DNA of 64,000 nt from Erodium maritimum (Eukaryota; Streptophyta; Magnoliopsida; Geraniales; Geraniaceae). Shown here piece after piece: positions 22,926-34,976 of the stretch. The notes beneath the pieces were generated by a model. That model ran no database searches. It saw nothing but the letters and a program-made list of their open reading frames with translations, and was not told where the DNA came from. The stretch covers positions 23,581,482 through 23,645,481 of the forward strand of contig OY997589.1 in the NCBI GenBank assembly GCA_963921825.1, in the 5' to 3' direction. The first letter of the stretch is position 1. Every line of letters starts with the position of its first letter. A program made the position numbers and the translations under genes.

Positions 22926-25900
22926 TCAGGTGGATGGTTGGGAGGTTCCATCAAGCCTGTAAATTGTGATCTCCTGCTGCTTGAAATACCGACGATCCTC
23001 TTCATCAACTAATACAAGATTTAGATAATATTTCACACTGAATTTGTTGTTGATGTTCCGATGAGTTGGTGTCAGCTCATACGGACTAAGAAACAATCTG
23101 ATTGGAATTGATTCACCTGTATCACCAACCAGTGCAATCATTCAAGGGTCTCTACAACACAACATAAAACTGCAACAAGAAAACTGAAGTCCATACCTCT
23201 CACTGGAGCACCATCCATAAGTTCAAACTTAGCTAGAGTCTCAGTCTCAACATGTGTGCTGGCCCCTGACCCAGTTGACTCTCGGCGCCTTATCTCCAGA
23301 TCCATATTTTTTATCTTGATTCTCACAAGCAGAAAATATATCTTGCCAATAATAACATCTTTCAGATGATACCTGCACATATTGAAGTTCATAAAAGCTG
23401 TGACTAAACCATTCTCTTTCTTTTGGGGGATTTAAAGCTCTCTAAATAATATTTTTCATCGCCAATCAATTTTTTTTACTAGATTTTGTTCATGCTCTAA
23501 TTTGTTAGACAAAAGGACTTCAGTTCTAGACCAAGCTGACCAAGAATACATCTCACAACCATTCATAATAGTAGAACGGGTCATCACCAACTGTTCACTA
23601 TTCTGTTATAAAACCCGAAGCGGGTCCATTCAAAGACTGAGGTGTCATCATGCCATGTTAGCACTAACAGAGCCGCCTTGCACTTCTGGAGGAATTAACA
23701 GTTGAAAACGGCATGTACTAATATTGTTAACCATGAGAAAAACCGTGTACCAGTTTGAGTATTGGCAAAAACTTTGTGTTAATTAATTTTCCAATTCGTT
23801 TCTAGTATTTAAGCATTTACATTTCCCGGCCAAACTACTAGGATTCTGAGAACACTAACCAAACAAAATAGTCGGCTTACTTGCTTTTGTTGTACTCAAA
23901 CTCAATATGTAGACAATCTTCAATTCCAACTTCCATCTGCAAGAGGAATTAATCATGCAATAAGCATTAAGGAGAAAACCATTATCAACAGGATTTGCTA
24001 CTGTTGTAACAATCTAGTTCATTGGACGGTCATGGTGACCTTGTATCACTAAAATGACTATGCAAAATAGTTTCTCAGTCTTCCCAGTGAATATGGAATA
24101 AAAGATACAAAAAGCACTGTAATTTACAGCAACAAGGGACTTCATTAACCTTGATGCTGTTATTGATTGGAGGAGGTGGACTGTAGTTGTGAACCTGATA
24201 CATAACCAATCACATCAAAGGAAATAAGTAGATGAGATAAGTACAAAAATAACAAACAAATTGTAGAGAGTTATTTGGAACTTAATCACCCAAAAATTGT
24301 TGTAGAATTATCAAGTACTAACAATGTTGAAGGCAATGCACAAATACTTGACAACAAAAAAAAATTAATCAATTCTTCCACATGCCTCATGACTAGAGGT
24401 AAATGCATGTGATATCAGACCACGGTAAACCAGATAAACATAATGAATAGAGAGAATACTCCAAAAGAACCGTGGTACAAAATAAATACTAATAGACCCT
24501 CCATATTAGCTCACAAAAGGAGCACTGACTATTACAAAACTCAACAGAGATGTCCGATTCAAAAATAAAAATTAAGATATTTAAGAACTCATAATAAAAG
24601 TAAAATAGACCTGAGACCAAATTTGAAGGTATAGCAAGTAGCAAAAGATGGGCATGATTATGTTATGTAAATTAAGGCAGGTTTTCAAATGGATGGAGAG
24701 ATTTTTTGGATCATGCTTAACTGCACTTAAAGTGAATAGCATATGAAAGAAGCATATAAAACATTGTGAACATGATAATTTCCATTGCTCTTAACTGGTA
24801 ATTAGTCAAGTTAATAATGGGCCAGTAACTCAATGCAGTTGGAAATAACTTGAAATGGAGCTCTGGGATACTCTAAAGGCTTCAATTTTCCAAAACACAC
24901 TTTCAAATTTTTTTGTTAAAAAAATATTACTTTATACAAGGCATCAATCTATTATCTAATTGTATTACTAGCAAAGGGCCAGTAATTTTACTGAGGTTCA
25001 AAATAATATAAAAAATGTTGAAGCAGAGCTCTAGGGAAACTCTATACAAGGCATCAATCTATTCTCTAATTGTATTTTATACCAAGACTACAAAAACTAT
25101 TGAGATACCAGCAAAATAAATATGCAAGTAATGCCTATAGCAAAATAAAAGCTCCATGAAAGAGAAGGAAGAGATTACCACAAAGTCCTGATATTCAATA
25201 ATGCTACCAGCATAACCACGACTGACTGTAACTTTGAGGACATACCTACGAAAGGAAGATTTGCATAGTATTATGAAAATAATTCTCAACAGTAGCAGGT
25301 TAATTGAACATAGCCAATGGCAGGGAGGTATTCACTCATTGAGGTTAAACATTAAGGTAACACAAGCAAGCGCCAATCAACAAAAAGACTGAAAAATAGC
25401 TAAAAAAATCACTTATAAAATAAGTGTCAACATAATAAAATTTGTTTTCCCAAACTTTAGTGCCCACTTTCACGTCTGATAAGGTAATTCTGCTTGGATT
25501 ATCAATAATCTTCTATAGATAAGTTAGTTCTGGCCACTTCAGTTTCTAATAACAATGGGACACGGTGCCACATGGGGAAAGAAAGTAAAGCACTAATAAA
25601 ATTATCGTTGGTATCTGAAAATTTTAAATAGGACATCTATATTGGGACAGATGGAGTACTAACTTACAAGCAACTGATGCATGCACACAAGCTCAATCAT
25701 AAAGTTGAGTTCAAAACTGTACATTCAAATGCCAAATAGCAGGCTTTAAAATTTCATATTTTCAAACTTAGTCATCTGCATCCTTTACTGTCAGTGAAAA
25801 GTAGAACACTTCCCTTAAATTATCAATTACCATCATCATTGAATGAAAAAAAAAACTCCAAGGAGATACATGAATAGAGAATAAATACTATCCAACCATC

Positions 25901-27688
25901 TATAGTTCAAACCACCTTAGTCAATTTTTAAACTAAAAAATCATGATGATATGACAACAAACAATTAGTCGTCAATGGTACGATGACTGAAGATGACTAT
26001 AGGAATTTCCATATTAAAGTTTTACAGTTTGATAAATAGCTCACCTCAGCCTCACATTGACCCCATTGTACGTCTCATATGGCATCTCAACAGTAGAAAA
26101 TTCAAAGGGGAATGTTTTTCTTTCATACAACTCTCCAGGAACATCCAGTTCACGAACTGCAATCAATAGCATTAAGAAAGAGATGACACAATGAACAAAT
26201 ATATGATTTATCGGGGCAAACCAAATCACTAAAAAGTAGAGTCATTGGAAGTCATAAGAGGCAAAGAGGGAGGCTATACTCACCAAGGGAAGTGAAGTCA
26301 TAAAAGTTGCCTTTGTCGAAGTACATCTCTGTGAAGTGAATGTTAGCAAATAAGGTAAAACCCCAATTTATGAAGACAGAAATAGAAAGCACTGCTACAA
26401 GCTAGAGGCGGCAATAGCAGAAGTAATAGTATACTTGTTAATCAGAACAACAGAGAAAAGAACAAGCACAAAGTTCAAGTTAATTAACGATTTAGACTCG
26501 TTCTTGGCTACTAACGATAAGATCAATTACAAAAAAAAAACTGAAATGGAATAAGAACCCACTAGTTGAGGTCTCCATGGAGATTTTGCAAGATGCTAAT
26601 ATCTGGACATTCTGTGTACAGCTCAGTCAATAAGACGTTCCTAAAGTAAATCTCATGGCCTGCATATCTTAGAAACCCAGTGGCACATATGAAAGCCATG
26701 GTTAAAAATGTGTGATCCCCAAAATTGCACCAGTGATGAGAAATGGTTTATGGAATGCAAAGCAGATGTGCAGACTACGTGATTAGTCCCTCACATAATG
26801 GTAAGAGTAACCTAAGTGTATCATCATTAGTGGCTAGGGAAGTGAATTGATCTGAGGAGAGGAACATAACTATTAATTTTACAGATCAACCTACATTAAT
26901 CGTTAGTAGGATGGCCAAAGGCGTTGTCCTCTCACACAAACATCATCTTCAATCTCTTAAATATGTCATCGGAAAAATCTGTCATTACCATTACTATATG
27001 CTTAACTTGTTTCGTTTTCGTCTACTTTCACAAACAGGTGATGAAACATCTGGACAGTTTCGAGTCATAGCATGAACATACCTATCTGACCGAGGAGCTC
27101 GACTTTGACACCATTGTGTTCGACCCTCTTCCCTTGAATAGGTTCTATGGAAATCTGAAAGTGAAACAACAAAGAAATTTATAATCGATAGGACTACAAA
27201 CCCAAACATTGAAAAGAAAATGTATCATCATAACGTAAAAATATTAAACATTTAGAATAGTTCTCTCAAACATAATACCTTTCCGGAAATGTTTTCTTGA
27301 CTTTGGAAAAGTGGGACCAATACTGTTTGACCAGATTCCTTCTTCAGTGGCACCTAACAAAACAATGTGTGCAAGATAGTGCAGCACAGTTCAACTATTC
27401 ACTTTCTACTCAACTCAAATGAAATCAAACTAAAGAGTGAACAGAACATAATCTAAAATTACCAACTGAATTCACTATATGATACATAAATCACAAAGAA
27501 AAATACCTGCTTTCGGATTTTTCCATCAGTAAGCGTGATGGAAATGGTACAAGATGGCTTGAAAGCTCCAAGCAGGTAATTCTTCAAAAATTAAAAAGAA
27601 AATATCAAATAAAGGGAACAAATAGAGTCCCCCACATGTGATAATTGACTTCAGAACTGAAAACAAAACATCTTCAAGAGATTACCAT
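22926..27688 (-). CDS. VPS26: VPS26, retromer core subunit (11 coding exons)
   Basis: Coding exons, in transcript order: 27,686-27,688 (ATG only), 27,507-27,581, 27,279-27,353, 27,082-27,154, 26,284-26,328, 26,045-26,156, 25,179-25,245, 24,150-24,194, 23,881-23,936, 23,197-23,372 and 22,926-23,116. They sum to 918 bp, 305 residues, all GT-AG with matching phases. The product is the arrestin-fold subunit of the retromer (with VPS35 and VPS29), which recycles vacuolar sorting receptors from endosomes. Diagnostic stretches are NYLLGAFKPSC at the N-terminus, GQIEMYFDKGNFYDFTSL, VEMPYETYNGVNVRLRYVLK, and SPYELTPTHRNINNKFSVKY near the C-terminus. Length matches plant VPS26A/B (about 300). A 5' UTR intron is likely at 27,731-27,839 (donor CAAG|GTCGTT, acceptor TTTACAG). 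No breaks were seen. Confidence 0.96.
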
Positions 27689-28130
27689 GCTGAATGGACT
27701 CGAGTCCCAATTATAGAGCCTTCACTGAACCTGTAAAATTCATATTCAGATCCAAGGCATTTACCATAAGTTCATATAACTGGAGGAGCAAAATTAAGAA
27801 ATTAAACAACATAATAAGCACGGAGAGAACGGTAACGACCTTGACGACGAAAACGAAGTTGTTGAATTTGGTCAAAAGTGATCGGGGGAAAACCCTAGCG
27901 TGAGAATTGAGATCGAGTAAAGATCGGGGCAGAGGTTCACAGAGAGAAACAAAACTCGTCGATCTGCGAAAATCTGACGACCGTTGGAGTAAGCGAGAAG
28001 AGGTGAGAGAGGAGTTGATGGTTGCAAGTGGTGAATACCAAGCTGCTGAGGAGTGTCACGTGAGAGAGACGAGATTGGGGAAGGGGACAAACAAAATGTT
28101 CCGAGGAAGACGACGACCAACGAACTCTGA
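27689..28130 (-). other. VPS26 5' UTR exons and 5' UTR intron
   Basis: A plausible UTR intron (27,731-27,839) has a donor CAAG|GTCGTT and an acceptor AATTTTACAG|G. The first UTR exon would run right of 27,840, probably to about 27,950-28,130; the transcription start cannot be set. Small open frames on both strands here are coincidental. Confidence 0.5.
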
Positions 28131-28144
28131 GGAAGGAGAAAATT

Positions 28145-28190
28145 GTAGCCCAATTTCAGGCCCAACACTCTGTCTCCAGCCCATAAAACC
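28145..28190 (-). promoter_or_regulatory. Site II-like (TGGGCY) promoter cluster of VPS26
   Basis: Within 46 bp the minus strand carries three TGGGCT/TGGGCC motifs (plus-strand AGCCCA at about 28,147, GGCCCA at about 28,159 and AGCCCA at about 28,177). Such site II elements bind TCP factors and are frequent in TATA-less promoters of broadly expressed plant genes. This fits a housekeeping trafficking gene. Function is inferred from motif and position only. Confidence 0.5.
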
Positions 28191-28299
28191 ATTTACCCAC
28201 TAACGGTTGAGAGCATCTGCAACTCACAATCTCCATCAACAAGTGGAGTTAGGCTCTAAGTGTTTGCTTCAAGAGCAACAATCTTCTATGCCATAGCTT

Positions 28300-29870
28300 C
28301 CCTCCAATATTAGTGTTTAAAGACCCGTTGAAATGTGCGGGCGAATCCATATAAGAGATGGCCGACAAGAAAGCAACATGATCCAAAAAAAACTTTTATA
28401 ACAAATAAAGTTAGTAAGAGGATATACCGTAGAGAGCGTTGAAGAAGGAGTAGGAGAGGCGGTGGACTCTGGTAGAGCGAGGGAAGGCGGGAGGGCATAA
28501 TTGTATCCAGAGAGTCGAGAGGACATGTGACGTTGTCGTTTTTCACGTGCATGTGCTTGATGCGGGTCCGTAGGGCTTCTTGCTCACTTGTAGATGAGAC
28601 ATTATTGTTGGAGTTAAGAGGCACCTGAGTCAAGGTTGCATGATCCGATGGTCTGTGAGGAGAGTTCTCAACCTATTCTGAAGCGCTTGGTGGTTCTGCA
28701 TTACTGGTAGGAGGTACGTGACTTCTTCTATCGTCTAACTCAAAGGGATAATCATATGACGTGAATGGAGGTGCGACACGGTCTTCTACATCCAGGCACT
28801 CATCTTTTTAGGAAGATGTTCTCCCAAAAACGAACATCGCAAGAGACGAAGATAGCATGAGCCTCTAAATCATAGATGCGATACCCCTTCCGGTCTTTTG
28901 GGTATCCTAAGAAAATTCCGGGCTTTGACCGTAGGGAAAATTTGTGCTTGCTCCGTTGATGGGCATAATACAAGCAACCGAAACTTCTCAAATGCTCGTA
29001 AGTTGGTTTCTGGACAAAAAGCAGTTCATAAGGGGTCTTATTATCAATGACCACGAGTGGCATTCGATTGATAAGATATGTAATTGTGAGCACATATTCC
29101 CCAAAAGACGGTAAGGAAGTCGAGCTTGGATTCGGAGTGCTCGGGCAAACTCGAGCAAGTGCCGATGTTTTATTTCAACCACTCCATTTTTTGTGGCGTG
29201 TCGGTGCAACTTGTTTGGAATTCCATGTTTGTGGCGTTATAGTATGCCAGAAGCTCGTTGTGGCGAAACTCCATGCATCCATCTGTGCGAAGGGTTTTGA
29301 TGTTTGTACGGAACTGGCCTTGTACCTAATTAAAGAAGTTCAGTAGGTGTGATTTTGTTTCTGATTTATGTTTCATGAGGAAAATCCATGTTGCACGACT
29401 GTAGTCATCCACAACGGTTAGGAAAAAATGATAACCCGAAAGCGAGGGTGTACGATATGAACCCCAAATGTCGCAATGTATTAAATAAAAAAGATGCAAG
29501 GATTTATTCGTACGGATCGGAAATACAAGATGTGCATGTTTGGCCTTGCAACAAGCATCACAAAGTCCTAACTCGTGTTTATTTAGCATTACTAGTAAGT
29601 TTGGAACCAAGGAGAGGTGGTTCATGGTATTAGGCCCAAGCGTCGATGCCACAAATGTGTGTCATTTTTCCCATGCGCAATCAATTCCCTTCCCGTTTCC
29701 GTTGGCTCCAAATAATATAGTCTATTTCGCATCCTACCCGTTCCAATCAGCATCCTCGAGAGTAAGTCTTGTATTACACAATAATTTGAGTAAAAGATAA
29801 GTGCACAACCCAGGTCACGAGTGATGCGATTAACGGAAAGTAAATCGAAGAAAAATTGGTGAGGATATCT
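28300..29870 (-). pseudogene. Ty1/copia pol fragment (gag-pre-integrase and integrase)
   Basis: On the minus strand, 29,652-29,326 reads the pre-integrase and integrase start: LGLCDACCKAKHAHLVFP, HCDIWGSYRTPSLSGYHFFL, VVDDYSRATWIFLMKHKSE (integrase core with the D of HCDIWG and the VDDYSR motif). After a degraded stretch with HRHATKNGVVEIKHRHLLE (catalytic E region, about 29,209-29,150), 29,093-28,800 reads the integrase C-terminal end: NRMPLVVIDNKTPYE, LRSFGCLYYAH, KPGIFLGYPKDRKGYRIYDLE. Frameshifts and stops are present, and reverse transcriptase is missing; the element ends about 28,300. It is the downstream half of the copia element whose gag is at 33,600-34,697. Confidence 0.85.
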
Positions 29871-30411
29871 AGATCCTCACCTTAGTTTTCTTAAGTGGTT
29901 AGATGTTGCTCGACTCGTGTTGTTACTCGGCATTCTTGAGTTAGTAAAACGTTGCGCGTGTTTTCGTGAAGTTGGATGAGACGGCTTTGCACCGCCAAGT
30001 ATGGCGTTTGAGAAATTAGCGTGATCTAGTGAAGCACGACTAAGTGTTTATGCGTAAAATCGAAAACGGTTAAAGACCGTGCAGAGCAGGCTAGGGAGTT
30101 ATGCAGTTAGAAGGCGCAGACCTCTGGAGTTTACAGTCGGTGAGCGCGTATTTCTGAAAGTAAGGCTAAGAAGGGCTTTTAGCGGTTCGACCGCGTCGGA
30201 GGCAAGTTGGCCCCGCAACTTATTGAACATTTTGAGATCTTCCGGTAGGGCTAGAGCCGTTACCTAACAACTTCCGCGTATTCCCAAACGACGGGAGTAC
30301 ACCGCAGATCCCTTGCTTGTGAGTCTTAAGCAGGACGCTCCCTGAGATAGGATCAAGAGGAGCGCGTGCGTTTTAAATTTCGGGGACGAAATTCTTTTAA
30401 GGGGGGTAGAC
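29871..30411 (+). mobile_element. 3' end of a gypsy internal region (5'-truncated) with polypurine tract
   Basis: It carries the same motifs as 6,061-6,693: GACGGCTTTGCACCGCCAAG, TCTAGTGAAGCACGA, GTCGGAGGCAAGTTGGCCCCGC, and the end GGGGACGAAATTCTTTTAAGG. The polypurine tract AAGGGGGGTAGA (30,399-30,410) abuts the LTR at 30,412. The polyprotein is unreadable because of many indels. It starts abruptly inside copia sequence at about 29,870. Confidence 0.75.
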
Positions 30412-33400
30412 TGTAAAACCCCATTTATTACTAAAGGGTAATATTTTGGAAACCAAAACGTTGGAGGAGCAAATTGCAATTGGGTATTTTGAAAAGAAGA
30501 AAATAAAAAAAAGGAAAAAGAAGAAATCTGGACTGGGTTAGAGATTGGGCCAGCTTGGGCCCAATCAGATTCGCTCGCCAGGCCCAGCGCGTCAGGCCCG
30601 ATCCTGTCTCTAACCCTAGCAAGACTCTCAGATCCTCTCATTCTTCATGCACTCAAATCGATGCCCTTCGTCCTCACGTCGCCTCGCCTCACGCGTTTCA
30701 GATCCAGAACATCGCTGCCCCTCTATTCTCCGAGCTCTTTCTCCGGCGACCTCCACAGAGCCCTCCACCCCTTCTCTTCCTTCTCCATCTCTGCTCACCC
30801 GTGACAAATCCCCCTGAAACCAGAGAGTCCTCAACCTCCCCTTTCTTCGATTCGAGCCCTCGCTGTCCTGCTCTTCCGTCCACGAACAGAGCAGTGCCGG
30901 TATGAATCGACGCCGAGGTCCGGTCGCCTCGCCTCACGCCAGAAACCGAAACCCTCGCTGGAGATTCGTTGGTTCGTCAGATCTGGGATGGAAACGAGCA
31001 CGGGCTCGCGCTGGAGCCCTGCTGCCACAGCCACGCCCTCGCTGTGGTGGTTGCCGCCTTCGCCACCCTCTTCTTCCTCCTGTACGAGCCTGCCTTGACG
31101 TCGTAGATGACGGCCGGAACTCGTGCCTCGCCGGAGCTGCTCTGGGTTCAGACACGAGGCAGGGCAGAGCAGAGAAGACCAGGTCCGGTAGCGGGCCTTG
31201 GGCCGGGCAACAGCAGAAGACGGGCTTGGGCCCAGTACACTTCGCGGGCCAGGCCAGGCTCAACAGTGGGTCTGGATCCGGACCGGGTCGGGTCTGGACC
31301 TGGATCCGGGTCAACCCAAGTCATTTAAAACTATTTTAAAAATCAGATTAAATAATCAACTTTATTTAATTAAAGGTGAGGATTTCAAGGTTTAATTTAA
31401 GCATCAGAGGACCTTTGGACTTTTATCAGTATTAATTTGGACGTTTCATTTGTCAAACCTAGACGGGAATTCGCCCGAGCACAAGGGCTTGGACCCGAGC
31501 TAGAAGAACGAAGATAACGCGGAACCCGTGTGAAGAACGGAGGAAGGCCACTCCAGTTTTTCATCAGAGTATTATTAGAGGAAGACCGCAAGGTAGGGAA
31601 AGTCTTAATTTCTTAATTAACGCTTAGTATGCATGATTAGGATAATAAAATCGGAAAGGTCATAGAATTGCCTATATGATGCGAATAACTAGAATAATCG
31701 TATTTCAATTACTAATAAATGGATGAGTCTAGTATGCATGCTTAGGATGATGACAATTAGTGAAGTGTGCTTTCAATACTTGGGAAATTGATTTACTGGT
31801 AGAGAGGATGTGAAGAGCTCTCGGATTAGTTGTGTGCTAGGTTCACATGCTTGGTTGTTAGTTCGTAGGAAATCAAGAGTCTAATGGAACTAGTTTACTT
31901 TGTTGTTGATTAGTTGAATGTTTGCTTGATTGGTTGAACGATTGTGTTGATATAATTGTTGATTGAATGGTTGATCGAGTATGACTGGTTGTGCCAAGTA
32001 GGCACGATCAGGTGATCGATTGACCGGTGGAGAGCAAGTGGTAAGTGATGGTAAGTGTAATTATGGGTATGAATCTCGTGTGGTGTGTATTGATGAACGT
32101 GTGTATTTCAATGATTGATTGTGGACCCTGCGGGGCTTTGTCTGATAGATTATGCGGGATACTGGTTAGTGTACCCACACCGTTGAGGATTCCGGTGCGG
32201 GGATAGTTTACGAGAAGGATTAAGGGTGATTTGGTATGGTACCCACACCGTTGAGGATTCCGGTGTGGGGATCGGCTTACCCTACGGGGCATTGGTTATT
32301 GGATATACACCGTGGAGGATTCCGGTGCAGATAATGGTTTACCCTACGAGGCTTTGGTTATTGGACCTACACAGTTGAGGAGTCCGGTGTAGGGTGAGAT
32401 AATGATTATTGTGGATACGCGATGGTACCTACACCGTTGAGGAGTCCGGTGTAGGAAGAGAAATGATTAATGGTACCCACACTGTTGAGGAGTCCGGTGT
32501 GGGAAAGGGTTTACGGGAATGATTGGAGCCGGAAGGTATTAATTATTGGTTCTATGGGGCAGTTGGATGGATTACTTCGTGAGAGATGGTTACTATGGTT
32601 TCACCCAAATGTATGCGTCCTACGGGGGCACTACTTTGGTTCCCTAGGACATATGGTTCTTTGGATACGTTTCCGAGAATACCGATGATATGCGTCCTCC
32701 TAAGGATGTTTCTGGTATTCGCGACGTTATACGTCTTTGTGATGTTATGCGTCTCCTCTGGACCGAGGGAAAATCTGATATGACATGGATACTCTGGTGG
32801 ATCAGAATTATGGGAACCGAGGTGATCCCAGAATCTATCCATGGATCGGAGGCTTGAGAAAGCGAGTGGTCGGCATGAGATTAAATACTCCCATTTTACT
32901 CTTATTGATCCGTTAAAGTATTTATCATGAAATTCTTTTAAGTTATTGTTATCTTGGAAAAAGCGATACTATTTCATCATCCGGATCCTATAACATTTCA
33001 TTGATTTATAGAATTTACTCGTTCCCGTTGTGTCAATTTTCTATGTTAGTTTAATGTTTTCTGTTTATTCTTTGAGAGCTCATCGTTATCCTCGAGAATG
33101 CGTTATTGTTATTGTTGCTCCTTATTCGTTCATTATACCTTTTGGTCTAAGGGTTTTATATACTTTGGTGACATTGATTTAAAGCAGCTTTACTATTAAA
33201 GTTGGAGACTAAAGTTACTTACGATTTTCCCTACTGAGCGTAAGCTCATCCCTATTTGTTTATTTATTGTGTGTACAGGTGTGCTTGGGATGTGGGAAAT
33301 TCGAGGCTCGGGGGCTTCCGGATGTCTTGAGAGTTGTATTAGAGATGTGTTGGTCCACATTGTTGATCTTTATTTATCTTTTGTCACTTATCAAGTTTTG

Positions 33401-33550
33401 ACACTATATTTGAAGTTTAGATTGAATTATTGCGGAATACTTTGGACTCGTTCTCAGCTTTAAGATAATTTATTTCAATTGTACTACTTTTACCTCGTTT
33501 GTTTCAGGTCACGTCTCGAGTCTGGCCAAGACCGGATTTGGGGCGTGACA
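30412..33550 (+). mobile_element. 3' LTR of Ty3/gypsy element, TGTAAAACCCC subfamily
   Basis: Begins TGTAAAACCCCATTTATTAC and ends GGGGCGTGACA, 3,139 bp. It is a close relative of the solo LTR at 53,838-56,995 (same start, same GC-rich GGTCTGGATCCGGACCGGG block, same downstream core). Donor-like CAAG|GTAGGGAAAG is at 31,593; the palindrome GAGCGTAAGCTC at 33,236-33,247; acceptor-like TGTACAG ends at 33,278. The proline-rich frames at 30,555-31,395 lie within GC-rich LTR sequence and are not credible genes. Its insertion splits a copia element. Confidence 0.9.
32160..32520. repeat. Minisatellite in LTR (CACCGTTGAGGATTCCGGTG units)
   Basis: About seven imperfect copies of a 45-70 bp unit containing ACACCGTTGAGGA(T/G)TCCGGTG. 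Each unit holds a CACCG...CGGTG dyad. Same relative position as the other LTR minisatellites. Confidence 0.85.
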
Positions 33551-33599
33551 CCGCCATTAGAATAGAAAATATTTGGGTTGTCAAAACCTTAAGGCCTAT

Positions 33600-34697
33600 T
33601 TAAATTGTCATTGACAAGCCCCAAAAGGGGGTGACCGAATTGGGGACCCGTTTCGCAGATGCGGAAGCAGTCTTCTCCGATCTGCAACTCCGGTCATTCC
33701 CCCATCAATGCCGGCGCGGTCCCTTGGTTTGGACCGGTGCTCTGGATAGCCGATCAACGCATAACAGCTCTCGGTGGTATGGACCACCTTTCCACAATGG
33801 TTGCAGCGACGTACGGGTCGATCCCCTCTCTGTGTATGACGCCCAAGACCTTCTCGAAGATCTGACCGGTACCAAGCAGCTCCATCTTCACGGTTGTGAC
33901 CGTCCCGGAGGTCTGATCTGTACTGAGCAACTCCATCTTCATGCCAGACCGCCATGGCAGGAACATCATATGAGGGAGATCGTGTGGCCGTGATTGAGTG
34001 TTGGGAGTCCTCTTGAGCAGCAATAACATATGTCCGACCTAATCCATGTAACGGTTCAAGACTCGGTACATGAGATCGTATTGTCGAGTAGTCCTCGTCC
34101 AATCCCATCAGAAAATCGAATACTTGTTCTTCTTCACGCAAAGCCTGCATTTTGGTTGTGACATTACAAGTGCAAAGGCACAGGTACATATTGGGATTGG
34201 CCGCAAACCTTGTAGTTCATCTCAGGCAGATTTCAACTGGCCGTAGTAAATGGAGACCAATCGTCTCTCTTGTTGCAGTAAGGAAATAGTGTGTCGTAGA
34301 GCATACACATGGGGAGCGATTCCTTGGGTGAATCGTTGTTCCAAATCCACCCATACTTGCCAAGTTGTTTCGGCATGGACGCAGCCGAGCTGCAACTCCT
34401 TACTCAGTGAATTGAGCAACCAAGATTTCACCAGAGCGTTGCATTGGAGCCACGATTGAAAATTCCCGGATTAGACATCGGGTTTGGGGATTGTTCCGTC
34501 AATAAATCCCACCTTGTGCTTGTACATGAGAGCATCTTGTAGATGACAACACCAAGAAAAATAATTATCATCGGATGCGCTCAATGGCTGTGTGACGAAC
34601 ACCATACCGAGATTGTCTTATGGGTGTAAATAGAATGGTGATGTGTTAGAGATGGAACCATCCCATATTACGTCGTTTCTCATATTAGAACGGGTTT
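33600..34697 (-). pseudogene. Ty1/copia gag with CCHC zinc knuckle
   Basis: The minus-strand frame 34,431-34,222 reads WLLNSLSKELQLGCVHAETT, VWVDLEQRFTQ and ISLLQQERRLVSIYYGQLKS (retrotransposon gag/UBN2-type). After a frame change, 34,189-33,608 reads VFDFLMGLDEDYSTIRSHV, then the zinc knuckle CNHCGKVVHTTESC (C-X2-C-X4-H-X4-C) followed by GYPEH. In an intact element gag packages the RNA into virus-like particles. The region is bounded by the PBS on its 5' side and, on its 3' side, by the inserted gypsy LTR ending at 33,550. Confidence 0.85.
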
Positions 34698-34709
34698 GCT
34701 CTGATACCA
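34698..34709 (-). other. tRNA-iMet primer-binding site of the copia element
   Basis: The minus strand reads TGGTATCAGAGC directly next to the LTR end at 34,710. It identifies the 5' LTR and the minus orientation. Confidence 0.9.
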
Positions 34710-34952
34710 TGAAAAAACTAAACAAGTAGGAAGAAACTAAACAAGTAGGAAAAGCTTTGTGTTTTATTTTATGATTGAAAAGACTGATTTACAAGATATT
34801 TATACTACTGCGATACAAGTTGTATAAAGCAACAAATAAATATGATACAATGAAAAAGAGTCAACTTATGTACACAAGGTAAGAGAGATGATCAAGGGAT
34901 TGGAGAGATGATTGAGAGAATCTATGTCAATAGGGGTCGGGATTATGGAACA
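34710..34952 (-). mobile_element. 5' LTR of Ty1/copia element (about 243 bp)
   Basis: On the plus strand it begins TGAAAAAACTAAACAAG immediately after the PBS; the outer end is placed at ...TTATGGAACA, giving TG...CA on both strands. A duplicated AACTAAACAAGTAGGAA occurs at the inner end. No partner 3' LTR is seen in the window, so the outer boundary and TSD cannot be confirmed. Confidence 0.65.
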
Positions 34953-34976
34953 TCAATCTATCATAATGATACTGAC

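Noticed and set aside
28310..28633. Minus-strand frame with a hydrophobic LLLLLQRSLRYILLL stretch, possibly a membrane protein
   Set aside because: It is the decayed end of the copia pol region, and the hydrophobic part is read from non-coding sequence after the polyprotein breaks down.
30555..31395. Overlapping proline/arginine-rich frames on both strands that could be taken for genes
   Set aside because: They lie in GC-rich LTR sequence with a homologous block in 53,900-54,870, and the frames differ between the two copies. This is typical of non-coding GC-rich DNA.
32160..32520. Repeat-spacer appearance of CACCGTTGAGGATTCCGGTG units
   Set aside because: Spacers are short, variable and themselves related; it is another LTR minisatellite.
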